Shown: positions 17,542 to 26,535 of the stretch, in pieces
Layout: every line of letters starts with the position of its first letter
Numbering within the stretch: the first letter of the stretch is position 1
Assembly (NCBI GenBank): GCA_029265795.1
Contig: JAJUGV010000003.1
Coordinates: forward strand, 1 to 64,000
DNA: 64,000 nucleotides
Direction: 5' to 3'
Source of the DNA: Alcaligenaceae bacterium
GTDB lineage: Bacteria; Pseudomonadota; Gammaproteobacteria; Burkholderiales; Burkholderiaceae_B
Made by a program: the position numbers and the translations under genes
The notes under the pieces: model-generated
Told to the model about the DNA's origin: nothing
What the model saw: the letters and a program-made list of their open reading frames with translations, nothing else
Database searches by the model: none

Positions 17542-18891
17542 ATGAATTTTCCTGCATATCAACCCGTAGGCATGACGGAGTCGCTCAATCTTCGGGCGCA
17601 CTGGATGCCGTTCAGCGCTAATCGCGCCTTTCAGAAAGATCCACGCATTATTGTCGGAGCGCAGGGGAACTACCTGTACGACGACAAGGGGCGACAGATA
17701 TTCGACAGCCTTTCCGGTTTGTGGAGCTGCGGTGCGGGTCATGGCCGTGAAGAAATCCAACAGGCGGTCGCCCGGCAACTAGGAACTTTGGATTACGCCC
17801 CAGCGTTCCAGTTCGCGCATCCGCTGTCATTCCAGCTTGCCGAAAAAATCGTTGCGCTGACGCCGGAATCGCTGAACCATGTGTTCTTCACTAACTCCGG
17901 GTCGGAAGCCGCCGACACTTCGGTAAAGATTGCGCGTGCATACTGGCGGCTCAAAGGCCAGCCTGCCAAAACCAAGCTGATTGGTCGGGCGCGGGGTTAC
18001 CACGGCGTGAACGTGGCCGGCACGAGTTTGGGCGGTATCGGTGGCAACCGCAAGCTGTTCGGTTCGCTGATGGACGTCGACCATCTGCCACATACCCTGC
18101 AGCCCGAACTGGCTTTCAGCCGTGGGCAACCGGAAACGGGCGGAGTCGAGCTGGCAAACGAATTGCTCAAACTCATTGAGTTGCACGATGCGTCTAACAT
18201 CGCCGCCGTGATAGTCGAACCCATGTCCGGTTCAGCAGGTGTCATCGTCCCGCCCAAGGGCTACCTGCAGCGCCTGCGCGAAATCTGCGATCAACACCAA
18301 ATTCTGCTGATCTTCGATGAAGTCATCACTGCATTTGGTCGCATGGGCACTACCACCGGCTCCGAATTCTTTGGCGTAACGCCCGACATCATGAATATTG
18401 CCAAGCAGGTGACCAACAGTGCCGTTCCATTGGGCGGTGTGGTGGTCTCCAGCGAAATCTACGACACGTTCATGGGCCAAGCACTACCCGAACACGCCAT
18501 CGAATTCACTCACGGCTACACGTACTCTGCGCATCCGGTAGCCTGCGCAGCGGGCATCGCCGCACTCGATCTGCTCGATCGCGACGGCCTGATTCAGCGT
18601 TCCGCCGAGCTCATTCCGCACTTCGAGAATGCCCTGCATTCGCTGAAGGGCTGCAGTCCCAATATTGTGGATATCCGCAATTGTGGTCTGGGAGGTGCCA
18701 TCCAGATTGCTCCTCGCGACGGCGATCCGGCCATCCGACCTTACGAGGCGGGGCTGAAGCTGTGGGAAAAGGGCTATTACGTGCGGTTCGGCGGCGACAC
18801 GCTGCAGTTCGGCCCGCCCTTCACCAGCACGCGGGAAGAACTCGACAGTCTCTTCAATGCAGTGGGCGAAACCCTCACCGAAGTCGCTTAA
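17542..18891 (+). CDS. Omega-amino acid (beta-alanine):pyruvate aminotransferase
   Basis: A 449-aa class III PLP aminotransferase. The start region LRAHWMPFSANRAFQKDPRII is characteristic of beta-alanine:pyruvate transaminases. Landmarks are NSGSEAADTSVKIARAYW (PLP phosphate), IFDEVITAFGRMG and the Schiff-base Lys288 in MNIAKQVTNS. It moves an amino group from beta-alanine or another omega-amino acid to pyruvate, giving a semialdehyde. GGGAGG precedes the ATG. No partner semialdehyde dehydrogenase is adjacent. Control by the divergent LysR is inferred. The precise amine donor is uncertain. Confidence 0.9.
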   Translation: MNFPAYQPVGMTESLNLRAHWMPFSANRAFQKDPRIIVGAQGNYLYDDKGRQIFDSLSGLWSCGAGHGREEIQQAVARQLGTLDYAPAFQFAHPLSFQLAEKIVALTPESLNHVFFTNSGSEAADTSVKIARAYWRLKGQPAKTKLIGRARGYHGVNVAGTSLGGIGGNRKLFGSLMDVDHLPHTLQPELAFSRGQPETGGVELANELLKLIELHDASNIAAVIVEPMSGSAGVIVPPKGYLQRLREICDQHQILLIFDEVITAFGRMGTTTGSEFFGVTPDIMNIAKQVTNSAVPLGGVVVSSEIYDTFMGQALPEHAIEFTHGYTYSAHPVACAAGIAALDLLDRDGLIQRSAELIPHFENALHSLKGCSPNIVDIRNCGLGGAIQIAPRDGDPAIRPYEAGLKLWEKGYYVRFGGDTLQFGPPFTSTREELDSLFNAVGETLTEVA

Positions 18892-18898
18892 TGCTTAC

Positions 18899-19813
18899 TT
18901 AATAGGCGGGGGCCCCCAAGAGGTAAAGGCCGGTACGTTGTACGAAGGTTTCGTAGCTGATGGGCGGCCCCGGTCTGGCATCGGCATCGTTGGCTTGCCA
19001 GTGGACCCAGGTGCGGCCTGTAGTGGCGTCATATACCAACTTATATAGGAAATCGGGAACCGCCACTCGGCCCTCTCCTATCGTTAGCGGCCTGTCGCCA
19101 TAAACCGGGCCGGTAAATACATAGACATCGCCACGTGCACGCATGATGTATTTGCGGGTGTCCTGCTCTATGCGATTCCATGCGCCGGAGTTCTGCACCA
19201 TGTTTTGCGGCACCATGTTGGCCAGTGAAAAACTCTGGGCCATGGCTTCCGGTGTGTGCATGTCGCCTGCAGGTGCCATGTGGCCGCGTGCATAACCCGA
19301 CCCGCGATAATCGGCGAGCTCAGCCCGCTCGCGTGACGGCAGACGTGCCTCTGCGTAGAAACGGTCGCGTCGCTCGACGTTACGTGCGCGTTCCACAATC
19401 TGACGATTCAACCGCTGCGCTGCAAATACCGGCGTTTTCGTCACACCACTGTGCAAAATGGCAAAGGAATCGAAGCACAGTTCACGCAGCGCCGCAGCAG
19501 CGGACACGACCGGCGTACTCGCCGGCGGAAAGATCTGCCGACACTCGGCAAAACGGGTTTGAACATAGCTGCCGGCAGAAGCTTGCACCGGAGCCGGTGG
19601 CGGGCGCTCGGCTTGGTTCCAATACGCCAGCAAAGGCTCGATCGTTATGCTTTCACGCCACTCGGGCTGGAGAACAAAACTGGCCAGTCCAAAGGCAAGT
19701 AAGGCCGAGCTGCTGAACGCTTTGATAAAACGCGCCAGATTACCGGAGCGTGATTTACGTCGAGTGTGGGAGGGGCGCGTACGCCGGGTGGGAGACTTCT
19801 TCTTGCGGGTCAT
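18899..19813 (-). CDS. NUC1-type DNA/RNA non-specific endonuclease, membrane-anchored or exported
   Basis: A 304-aa protein with a basic N-terminus and one hydrophobic segment at about 33-49, so it is either anchored with its catalytic domain in the periplasm or secreted. The beta-beta-alpha-metal motif reads ARGH at 175-178 instead of DRGH. The catalytic Arg176 and His178 are kept, as are the metal-ligand region NMVPQN (199-204), Asn213 and Glu216 in WNRIEQ. It would cut DNA and RNA without sequence preference. The ATG has only a weak ribosome site. It stands alone between two unrelated operons; nutrient scavenging or defence are both possible. Confidence 0.85.
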   Translation of the reverse strand: MTRKKKSPTRRTRPSHTRRKSRSGNLARFIKAFSSSALLAFGLASFVLQPEWRESITIEPLLAYWNQAERPPPAPVQASAGSYVQTRFAECRQIFPPASTPVVSAAAALRELCFDSFAILHSGVTKTPVFAAQRLNRQIVERARNVERRDRFYAEARLPSRERAELADYRGSGYARGHMAPAGDMHTPEAMAQSFSLANMVPQNMVQNSGAWNRIEQDTRKYIMRARGDVYVFTGPVYGDRPLTIGEGRVAVPDFLYKLVYDATTGRTWVHWQANDADARPGPPISYETFVQRTGLYLLGAPAY

Positions 19814-19880
19814 GCTGCAGAACTTCTGGCACTGCTATCGGGCGGGCAGCGCCCGGCGACACATTGTAGGCCAAGCAGCA

Positions 19881-19901
19881 CGCCGGCGATTACGGCCGGC
19901 G
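19881..19901 (-). terminator. Hairpin after tctA
   Basis: CGCCGGC (19881-19887) pairs with GCCGGCG (19895-19901) around a 7-base loop, 11 bp beyond the tctA stop. A second GC-rich hairpin follows at 19839-19855. Neither has a U-run, so this is a probable rather than certain terminator. Confidence 0.4.
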
Positions 19902-19911
19902 CTTCACCCCC

Positions 19912-21390
19912 CTACCTGACTTTCTTCAGGACCCACGGAACGAACAGGAACAAGGCGGCAACGACAAAAAAGCTGATAGATATGGGACTATGCACAAGCA
20001 CCGCCAGGTTCCCCTGCCCAGCGGCAAGGGCGGTGCGCAGCTGATTTTCAGCCAAAGGCACCAGTATGAGCCCAATGAGCAAGGGCGCAATGGGGAAGCC
20101 ATAAACTCGCATGGTGTAGCTGACAAGCCCCAGCGCTGCCATCATTGCCAAGTCGAATACTGAACCCGACACCCCCCAAATACCTATCATCGCGAAAACC
20201 AGAATGCCGGCGTACAGCTGTGGCTTGGGGATATAAAGCAGGCGTACCCAAAGCCCTACGAGAGGCAGATTCAGCACCAACAGCATGACGTTGCCGACAT
20301 AGAGCGAAGCAATTAGCCCCCATACCAGCTCGGCATTGCTGGTAAAGAGAAAGGGCCCTGGCTGCAGGCCATAGTTTTGAAAAGCCACAAGCAAAATGGC
20401 TGCAGTGGCCGATGTAGGCAAGCCCAAGGTCAGCAGGGGAACTAATATGCCGGCTGCGGCCGCATTATTCGCTGCTTCAGGCCCCGCCACCCCTTCGATG
20501 GCACCATGTCCGAATTCGTCTCGCTTGGAAGACAAGTTTCTTTCCAGAGAATAGGAAAGCATAGTGGGAAGCTCAGAGCCGCCACCCGGAATGGCACCCA
20601 TGGGGAAGCCAATGACCGCACCGCGCAACCACGGTTTCCAGGAGCGACGCCACTCATCCTTCGTCATGAAAACCTTGCCTTTTATGGGGATGATTTGTTC
20701 GTCCTGATAGCGGTAACGGCTGGCGACATACAGGATCTCGCCCACGGCAAAAACGGAGACCAGCACGACGGTGAGCTCAACCCCGTCCAAGAGGTCGGCC
20801 ACCCCGAATGTCATGCGTGGCTGGCCGGTCATACCATCAATGCCGATCACCCCCAAGGCCAGTCCGATGAACAAAGCAATGAAACCGCGCACACGCGACG
20901 CACCCATTACCACGGCCACCGAAGTGAACGCCATGACCGTCAGCGCAAAATAATCGGCCGGAGTAAAAATAAATGCGAGTTCGGCAACCACCGGCGCAGC
21001 GAAGGTCAGAGCCAGTGTGGCAAGTGTGCCGGCGATAAACGACCCGATGGCCGCTGTGGCCAACGCCGCCGCCCCCCGCCCTGCCCGCGCCATCTTGTTG
21101 CCTTCCAGCGCAGTCATCATGGCACCGGCCTCGCCCGGTGTGTTGATAAGAATGGCGGTGGTGGAACCACCATACATGGCGCCGTAAAGTACACCTGCGA
21201 ACATGATGAACGCAGAAACCGGCCCGACCGACACCGTGACCGGCAGCAGCAATGCAATGGTGAGGGCCGGTCCGATACCAGGAAGGATGCCGATGGCGGT
21301 TCCCAGCATAGAGCCGACAAATGCCCACATTAGGTTGACCGGCTGCAAGGCGACGCTGAAGCCTTCTAACAGCAGGGAAAAGGTATCCAT
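19912..21390 (-). CDS. tctA: Tripartite tricarboxylate transporter large permease (TctA)
   Basis: A 492-aa membrane protein of about 11-12 helices. TctA motifs are [21 protein letters not shown] near the N-terminus, [15 protein letters not shown] and [20 protein letters not shown]. It forms the channel of a Bug-type tripartite tricarboxylate transporter with TctB and the periplasmic TctC. The ATG shares one base with the tctB stop (TAATG). It is the last gene of tctC-tctB-tctA. The substrate is a carboxylate, not identifiable further. Confidence 0.94.
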   Translation of the reverse strand: MDTFSLLLEGFSVALQPVNLMWAFVGSMLGTAIGILPGIGPALTIALLLPVTVSVGPVSAFIMFAGVLYGAMYGGSTTAILINTPGEAGAMMTALEGNKMARAGRGAAALATAAIGSFIAGTLATLALTFAAPVVAELAFIFTPADYFALTVMAFTSVAVVMGASRVRGFIALFIGLALGVIGIDGMTGQPRMTFGVADLLDGVELTVVLVSVFAVGEILYVASRYRYQDEQIIPIKGKVFMTKDEWRRSWKPWLRGAVIGFPMGAIPGGGSELPTMLSYSLERNLSSKRDEFGHGAIEGVAGPEAANNAAAAGILVPLLTLGLPTSATAAILLVAFQNYGLQPGPFLFTSNAELVWGLIASLYVGNVMLLVLNLPLVGLWVRLLYIPKPQLYAGILVFAMIGIWGVSGSVFDLAMMAALGLVSYTMRVYGFPIAPLLIGLILVPLAENQLRTALAAGQGNLAVLVHSPISISFFVVAALFLFVPWVLKKVR

Positions 21391-21869
21391 TACACCCCCG
21401 CCACCGGAAGAAACCCGCCCAGCTGCAGCCCTAGCTCACTGAACAGAAACCAGCTCACAGCGCCAAGGATAAAACCGCTGATTAGATCCAGTACAACACG
21501 GTTGGAGCCCAATGCCCTTGCCACCAACATGAACGACAAGGCTGCCGTCAACGGCAAGCCGAGCGGCTGCATCGCCATGGCAGGAATGATGCTGGCCACC
21601 AATACGGTGAAGAACGCGCGCGTGTCCATACCAGGATCCTGCGCGAGTTCTGCGTTGTCAAAGGCAGTACCACGGGCCATTTGGATTAATAGCATCACCC
21701 CCAGACCGACCAGACCCAGCCCGACTAGGCTCACAAAAAGCCCGGGGCCGATGCCTGCGTATTGGGCGCCCAGACTGAGTTCTGTAGACGCAAAGAGACA
21801 GACCGCACCGAGCAGGATTACCGCTAGCCCTAACCACCAGGGCTGGCCGGACACCAGTTTCATAGACAC
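21390..21869 (-). CDS. tctB: Tripartite tricarboxylate transporter small permease (TctB)
   Basis: A 159-aa membrane protein with four hydrophobic segments, the usual size and topology of TctB. The central soluble stretch (about 67-82, rich in Asp/Glu) separates helix pairs. The start is GTG at 21869 with AGG seven bases upstream; an ATG two codons later is an alternative. It lies 12 bp after tctC and is coupled to tctA. Confidence 0.88.
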   Translation of the reverse strand: MSMKLVSGQPWWLGLAVILLGAVCLFASTELSLGAQYAGIGPGLFVSLVGLGLVGLGVMLLIQMARGTAFDNAELAQDPGMDTRAFFTVLVASIIPAMAMQPLGLPLTAALSFMLVARALGSNRVVLDLISGFILGAVSWFLFSELGLQLGGFLPVAGV

Positions 21870-21881
21870 CGCGGAACCTGC

Positions 21882-22838
21882 TTACTTGACCAACCCGGCA
21901 TCCTTAAGGACACCATTGATGCGCTGCGTTTCTTCCTCGATGAAGGCGCCGAATTCTTCACCCGCCAGGAAGAAAGGCTCCCAACCGAGACGCGACATCA
22001 CTTCCTTCCATTCAGCGCTGTCGTTCAACTGCGTGAATCGGTCGATCCAGAGCCGATAGTTGTCTTCCGGCATATTGATGGAGCCGAGTATGCCGCGCCA
22101 GTTGGCAATTTCGACATCAAAACCCGATTCCTTAAAGGTCGGAACATCCGGGGCGGCCTCAAGGCGGTCTGCCGATGTCACTGCCAGAATACGAATGCGC
22201 CCACTTTCTGCGAATTGCTGGAATTCGGAAATGCCCGACAGCCCTGCCTTGAGCGTGCCGTTGACAATACCGGTTACCGTATCTGCACCGCCCGCCTGGG
22301 GAATGTAATTGAGCCGTGATACCGGCACATCACCCTTTTGAGCCAGCAGCGCCAGAGCAATATGGTCGACGCCGCCGGCTGATCCGCCGCCAACTGGGGT
22401 GCCGCCAGGATCTGCCTTTAACGCCTCGACGAAATCGGCCAGATTTTTGTACGGAGCATCCGCCTTGACGGCCAGCACAATATGCTCGGCGGTAAGGCGC
22501 GCTACAGGCTTATATTTCGACAGATCGATGGGCGACTTGTTCATGGTGATGGAGCCAACGGTAATGGCCCCAAAGACTGCCAGCGCATCTGCCTTACCTT
22601 CCTGACGCTGAAACTCGGCCAGGCCGATGGTACCGCCGGCCCCGCCCCGGTTCGTGAAGCTGACCGTGCCTGTGTAGATGCCCGCTTCATTCATGGCACG
22701 CATGGCTTGACGGCCTGTCGAATCCCAACCGCCGCCCGGGTTGGCGGGCAACATGACACTGACCTGCGCCTGAGCCGCCACGCCGACACAAAGCATCGCT
22801 GCAGCCAGCAAAGGCCGCACAAGTTGACGAAATTGCAT
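21882..22838 (-). CDS. tctC: Tripartite tricarboxylate transporter receptor (TctC/Bug family)
   Basis: A 318-aa periplasmic receptor. A signal peptide (about 1-24, ending AAQAQ) precedes VSVMLPANPGGGWDSTGRQ, the Bug-type ligand loop. Bug receptors close around a carboxylate ligand through such loops and two water molecules. The start at 22838 follows CGGAGG by seven bases; a longer reading frame is rejected. Because it is linked to tctBA it is the cognate receptor, unlike the orphan Bug at 25451. An inverted repeat CAGTTT/AAACTG at 22880-22898 lies in its promoter region. Confidence 0.93.
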   Translation of the reverse strand: MQFRQLVRPLLAAAMLCVGVAAQAQVSVMLPANPGGGWDSTGRQAMRAMNEAGIYTGTVSFTNRGGAGGTIGLAEFQRQEGKADALAVFGAITVGSITMNKSPIDLSKYKPVARLTAEHIVLAVKADAPYKNLADFVEALKADPGGTPVGGGSAGGVDHIALALLAQKGDVPVSRLNYIPQAGGADTVTGIVNGTLKAGLSGISEFQQFAESGRIRILAVTSADRLEAAPDVPTFKESGFDVEIANWRGILGSINMPEDNYRLWIDRFTQLNDSAEWKEVMSRLGWEPFFLAGEEFGAFIEEETQRINGVLKDAGLVK

Positions 22839-22927
22839 GATTTGCCTCCGTTGGGTTTTTATCGCTTCTACGTTTTCTGCAGTTTTATCAGGAAACTGTA
22901 ATGGAGACGGCACCTGTGCAGCAAGCC

Positions 22928-23683
22928 CTAAGCGCCGGGGCGCCCCTGCGGTCTGAGTAGCCGGCCACTCCGACGCACCCCCATCATGGCGCGCGACAGC
23001 TTACTCGCCACGTCCAAGATAGTGTCCTTGTGCTTCAACAAAATAGATTCGGGCAGACGCGATACGGGACCGGAAATGCACACCGCCCCAAAAAGCGTCC
23101 AGTTCATACCGTAGACGGGCGCAGAAATACTGGCGACTTCGGGATCGCGCTCCCCCAACGAGATCATATAACCCGCGCGCCGGATGCTTTCGTAGGGTTC
23201 GCCTTCTTCACCTGAAAACGCCAGTATGACGCGCCCCGGGCTACCCAGGTCGAGCGGCAGGCCGGCACCCAGGCGCACATAATGCCTAATGGCCTTTGGG
23301 CCGTCTACGCGCGCTACGCAGATGCGCTGCTCGCCCTCGCGCACGTAGAAGGTCGCACTTTCACCGGTGGCCAGACTCAGTTCGCGCAGCAAGGGCTCCA
23401 CGACGTCTTGCACGTTGAAAGTGGCTTGATAGCAGGCTCCCAACCAGCCCGCTGCGCGGGCCAAACGCCATGTGCCGTCAGCGCACTGCGCCAAATAATC
23501 GTCCATAGCCAAGGTGCGCGCCAAACGCAACACTGTTGACCGGTGATAACCCGTGCGACGACTTAACTCTGCCAACGACAGTTGGGCGTCATCGACACCA
23601 AAAGCCTGCAGGATCTGCATGGCACGACGTACTGCTGTCACCCCTTCGTCTTGATTGGTGCGAGGCTGTGCTGATTCGGACAT
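22928..23683 (-). CDS. IclR-family transcriptional regulator
   Basis: A 251-aa regulator: winged helix-turn-helix at about 15-75 (VRRAMQILQAFGV, LSLAELSRRTGYHRSTVLRLARTL) and an IclR effector domain at about 85-235. It lies upstream of tctCBA on the same strand and is divergent from the aldolase-dehydrogenase-Bug cassette. It is the obvious candidate regulator for both, responding to the carboxylate they handle (inference). The 116-bp divergent gap contains matched inverted repeats. Confidence 0.9.
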   Translation of the reverse strand: MSESAQPRTNQDEGVTAVRRAMQILQAFGVDDAQLSLAELSRRTGYHRSTVLRLARTLAMDDYLAQCADGTWRLARAAGWLGACYQATFNVQDVVEPLLRELSLATGESATFYVREGEQRICVARVDGPKAIRHYVRLGAGLPLDLGSPGRVILAFSGEEGEPYESIRRAGYMISLGERDPEVASISAPVYGMNWTLFGAVCISGPVSRLPESILLKHKDTILDVASKLSRAMMGVRRSGRLLRPQGRPGA

Positions 23684-23696
23684 TGGCCCTTATTCC

Positions 23697-23756
23697 TTGT
23701 TCTACGCTTCAAAATGCATTTCACTGTGCGCGACATCATTGTACTGAGTAGAACAA
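23697..23756. promoter_or_regulatory. Inverted repeats in the iclR/aldolase divergent promoter region
   Basis: TTGTTCTAC (23697-23705) and GTAGAACAA (23748-23756) are perfect inverted copies 42 bp apart. Between them is the palindrome AAATGCATTT (23712-23721). The arrangement suits binding of an IclR dimer or tetramer that controls both directions. Confidence 0.5.
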
Positions 23757-23799
23757 CACGACAAAATGGGTGGAATCGATCCACTACAAGAGAAGCAAC

Positions 23800-24486
23800 A
23801 TGAGCCAACTTCCAGACATCATTCGCGAGTTCGTCCGCGTCGACGCGGACGTCGCAGCCCAGGCCGGGAAATATCAGGCCGCCATCCTGGCTGACGTCGC
23901 CGGCCGCCGCGGCACTATGCATGCTCGCGTGGCCCCAGTGCACGAACGCATGGCGCTGGCGGGCCCCGCTTTCACGATTGAAGTGCGTCCCGGCGACAAT
24001 CTGATGATCCACGCTGCGATCGAACTGGCGCAACCGGGCGATATTCTTGTCATTGACGGTAAGGGCGACCAAACCTCGGCACTGATGGGCACCCTGATGC
24101 TCAGCGCGTGCAAAAAGCGAGGGCTCGGTGGCGTTGTGGTGGATGGTGCTATCCGCGACAAGCTGGATCTGCTGGAGCTGGACTTCCCTGTCTTCTGCGC
24201 GGGCTTCAATCCTGCCGGCCCCACCAAGTTCGTACCCGGTCGTATCAACCATCCTATCTCGGCCGGCGGCACGGTGGTAAACCCCGGCGATCTGGTCGTT
24301 GGCGACGCGGACGGCGTCGTGGTGATCGAACGCAGCAAAGCGCCTGCGTTGCTTGCCCTCGCCGCGAAAAAGGAAGCGGACGAGGCCGCACGCATGGAAG
24401 CGATCAGCAGTGGGGACACCGCCTCGAAATGGTTGCCCGCCGCATTGCGAGCGGCCGGTGTGCTGAAGGAAGGGGAAACACTGTGA
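23800..24486 (+). CDS. RraA/HMG-aldolase family protein (4-hydroxy-4-methyl-2-oxoglutarate aldolase-like)
   Basis: A 228-aa protein of the RraA-like fold. The Mg2+/pyruvate-enolate site is seen in GDILVIDGKGDQTSALMGTLM and GVVVDGAIRDKLDL; a late block, NPGDLVVGDADGVVVI, is typical of the aldolase branch. These enzymes retro-cleave 4-hydroxy-4-methyl-2-oxoglutarate or 4-carboxy-4-hydroxy-2-oxoadipate to pyruvate, or decarboxylate oxaloacetate. Its linkage to catabolic genes, not to RNase E, makes the aldolase role more likely than RNase inhibition. The start MSQLPDII at 23800 is chosen over an ATG 30 bases earlier. It overlaps the next gene by 4 nt. Confidence 0.85.
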   Translation: MSQLPDIIREFVRVDADVAAQAGKYQAAILADVAGRRGTMHARVAPVHERMALAGPAFTIEVRPGDNLMIHAAIELAQPGDILVIDGKGDQTSALMGTLMLSACKKRGLGGVVVDGAIRDKLDLLELDFPVFCAGFNPAGPTKFVPGRINHPISAGGTVVNPGDLVVGDADGVVVIERSKAPALLALAAKKEADEAARMEAISSGDTASKWLPAALRAAGVLKEGETL

Positions 24487-25400
24487 CCCGCCCCACCATC
24501 CTTGTCACCGCCGCAGACCTGGCACCCGCCGCACTGGAGCTGCTGTCGGACTTCGACATCGTCTATGCGGGTAAGACGCCCACGCTCGATAGTATTGCTC
24601 AACTATGCCGCGAGCATGATCCTGTCGGCATCATCGTGCGCTACAGCGGGGTCAATGAAGCAGCAATGAAGGCCGCGCCCTCGCTGCGCGTCGTAGCGAA
24701 GCACGGTAGCGGCACAGACACCATTGACAAGGTCGCGGCGGAGGCGCTGGGCATCAAAGTGGTGGCGGCAATCGGCGTGAACGCCGCCTCAGTCGCTGAG
24801 CACTCGCTCGCACTGCTGCTTGCCTGCGCCAAGTCGGTACCCCTGCTGAATTCCCGCATCCACAACGGTCATTGGGACAAAGCTACGCATAAAAATCTGG
24901 AGCTGCGTGGACGCACGGTGGGTCTGATCGGGCTCGGTGCTATCGGGCAACGTTTTGCGCGGATGGTCGACGCGATGGAAATGCGTGTTATCGGCTTCGA
25001 CCCCTATGCCAAAGACCTACCCGAGTATGTGCAAAGGGTTGATCTGGACACCCTGTGGCGGGAATCCGACGTCATCTCGCTGCACTGCCCGCTCACAGAA
25101 GACAACCGCAATCTGCTCAATGCCGACACACTCGCCCGTTGCAAGCCGGGCGTGATTGTCATCAACACCGCCCGCGGCGGCCTGATCGACGAAACGGCTT
25201 TGCTAGCCGCCGTACAAAGCGGGCAGGTGAGCTGTGCCGGCCTCGACAGTTTCCAGCAGGAACCGATGGTTGCAAACCATCCTTTCAAAAATCAGTCCGG
25301 CTTCATTCTCAGCCCGCACATCGGCGGCGTCACTCATGAAGCCTACGTGAACATGGGCATAGCTGCCGCCCGCAACGTGCTTGCTGCGCTAGGTCATTAG
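24483..25400 (+). CDS. D-isomer-specific 2-hydroxyacid dehydrogenase
   Basis: A 305-aa NAD-dependent dehydrogenase of the phosphoglycerate dehydrogenase/hydroxypyruvate reductase family. Landmarks are the cofactor loop GLGAIGQRFARM, the substrate Arg in NTARGGLIDE, the catalytic Glu shortly after it and the catalytic His in SPHIGG. The start is GTG at 24483, overlapping the aldolase stop (GTGA); a much longer upstream reading is only an out-of-frame shadow of the aldolase gene. It probably interconverts a 2-oxoacid and D-2-hydroxyacid in the same pathway as the aldolase. Confidence 0.9.
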   Translation: MTRPTILVTAADLAPAALELLSDFDIVYAGKTPTLDSIAQLCREHDPVGIIVRYSGVNEAAMKAAPSLRVVAKHGSGTDTIDKVAAEALGIKVVAAIGVNAASVAEHSLALLLACAKSVPLLNSRIHNGHWDKATHKNLELRGRTVGLIGLGAIGQRFARMVDAMEMRVIGFDPYAKDLPEYVQRVDLDTLWRESDVISLHCPLTEDNRNLLNADTLARCKPGVIVINTARGGLIDETALLAAVQSGQVSCAGLDSFQQEPMVANHPFKNQSGFILSPHIGGVTHEAYVNMGIAAARNVLAALGH

Positions 25401-25450
25401 GCCCAGGCAGAAGTCAATTTTCTATCCTTACCTACATAACGAGACAATCC

Positions 25451-26416
25451 ATGAAGATACGTAAACTCCTCGCAGCTATCGGAATTTCCGCCCTTTCGCT
25501 GACCGGGGCCGCTGCGCACGCTGCCTATCCCGAGCGTCCCGTCACCATTGTGGTGCCCTATTCTCCTGGTGGTGCAGCTGATGCGGTGGCACGGCTGATC
25601 GCCAACGATCTGGCCGAAAAGCTGGATACCAGTGTCATCGTTGAGAATCGCCCCGGCGCCAGCGGCACCATTGGCGTCAATTATGTTGCCCGTGCGGCCG
25701 CAGATGGCTACACCTTGCTGTACGATGCCACCCCGCATTCGATCAACCCGCATCTGTTTTCCAATCTGCCTTACAAGCCGGATGCGCTTGACCCGCTCAC
25801 ACTGGTGCTGCTGTCACCCAACGCACTGATCGTCAAGCCCGATTCGAGCTACACCGATCTCAATGCACTCATCGAAACCGCCAAGGCCGAACCGGGCAAA
25901 CTGAATTTTGCCTCGGGCGGCAGCGGCACCGTGCAACGCCTGGCTGCCGAACTCTTCCGCCAGCGGCTGGACCTGGACATGGTGCATATCCCATACAAGA
26001 GCGGTGGCCCCGCTATTGTTGACGTGATGGGTGGTCAGGTTGATTTCATGTTCGGCACCGTTGCCGCCACCTATCCCTTGATCAGCACCGGTAAGCTGCG
26101 TGCGTTGGCGGTGTCTTCCCCGGAACGCTCGGCCCTGTTGCCTGACGTTCCGACGGTCGCTGAAGCCGCCATTCCCGGCTACGAAGCGTACGAGTGGAAC
26201 GGCATGTTCGTACCCGCAGGCACGCCGGCTGATGTCGTGGAAACCCTGCACAAGGCAATTGCTGAAGTCCTCAATTCCGAAGAAATGCAGAAGCGGCTCG
26301 CAGATCTGGGCGCGCAGCCGGTCGGCTCGACCCCTGCAGAATTCGCCGCCTTCCTAGAAACGGAAAGCGAGAAATGGGCTGAAGTCATTAAGACGGGCAA
26401 TATCCAGCTGGACTAA
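25451..26416 (+). CDS. Bug-family (TctC-like) periplasmic receptor
   Basis: A 321-aa solute-binding protein with a signal peptide (about 1-24, AHA-A). It begins YPERPVTIVVPYSPGGAADAVARLIA, the canonical Bug start, and carries GSGGTVQRLAAELF and GGQVDFMFG blocks. It has no TctAB of its own and lies in an operon with the aldolase and dehydrogenase, 50 bp downstream. It may deliver substrate to the tctBA encoded nearby or act as a sensor. It is followed by two strong hairpins. Confidence 0.93.
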   Translation: MKIRKLLAAIGISALSLTGAAAHAAYPERPVTIVVPYSPGGAADAVARLIANDLAEKLDTSVIVENRPGASGTIGVNYVARAAADGYTLLYDATPHSINPHLFSNLPYKPDALDPLTLVLLSPNALIVKPDSSYTDLNALIETAKAEPGKLNFASGGSGTVQRLAAELFRQRLDLDMVHIPYKSGGPAIVDVMGGQVDFMFGTVAATYPLISTGKLRALAVSSPERSALLPDVPTVAEAAIPGYEAYEWNGMFVPAGTPADVVETLHKAIAEVLNSEEMQKRLADLGAQPVGSTPAEFAAFLETESEKWAEVIKTGNIQLD

Positions 26417-26431
26417 TTCCCCAGCCGCCTT

Positions 26432-26448
26432 GGGCCGCCCTGCGGCCC
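26432..26448 (+). terminator. Terminator hairpin after the Bug receptor gene
   Basis: GGGCCGC and GCGGCCC form a perfect 7-bp stem with loop CCT, 15 bp after the stop, followed by ATTCTT. It probably ends the 23.8-26.4 kb operon. Confidence 0.6.
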
Positions 26449-26462
26449 ATTCTTCCTACGTC

Positions 26463-26499
26463 AAGGCCGCGCGGCAGTCCGTCACTGTCGTGCGGCCTT
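26463..26499. terminator. Long 16-bp hairpin, probable second terminator
   Basis: The arms 26463-26478 and 26484-26499 pair over 16 bp, including two G-U pairs, with the loop CCGTC; the outer eight bases AAGGCCGC/GCGGCCTT are perfect. TTATTATTG follows. It lies 37-73 bp before the SMP-30-like start. Confidence 0.55.
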
Positions 26500-26535
26500 A
26501 TTATTGAGCACCACGACATACTTCAGTCAACCATC

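Noticed and set aside
18908-18917. GGGGGCCCCC palindrome near the nuclease gene's 3' end
   Set aside because: It is too compact to form a loop and lies within codons; no terminator function is evident.
24108-24482. N-terminal extension of the 2-hydroxyacid dehydrogenase
   Set aside because: The extra 125 residues are an out-of-frame reading of the RraA-like gene; the GTG at 24483 overlapping its stop is the natural start.
23800-24486. RraA-like protein as a regulator of RNase E
   Set aside because: Its overlap with a dehydrogenase gene and catabolic neighbours, and the aldolase-type motif set, favour an HMG/CHA-aldolase role.
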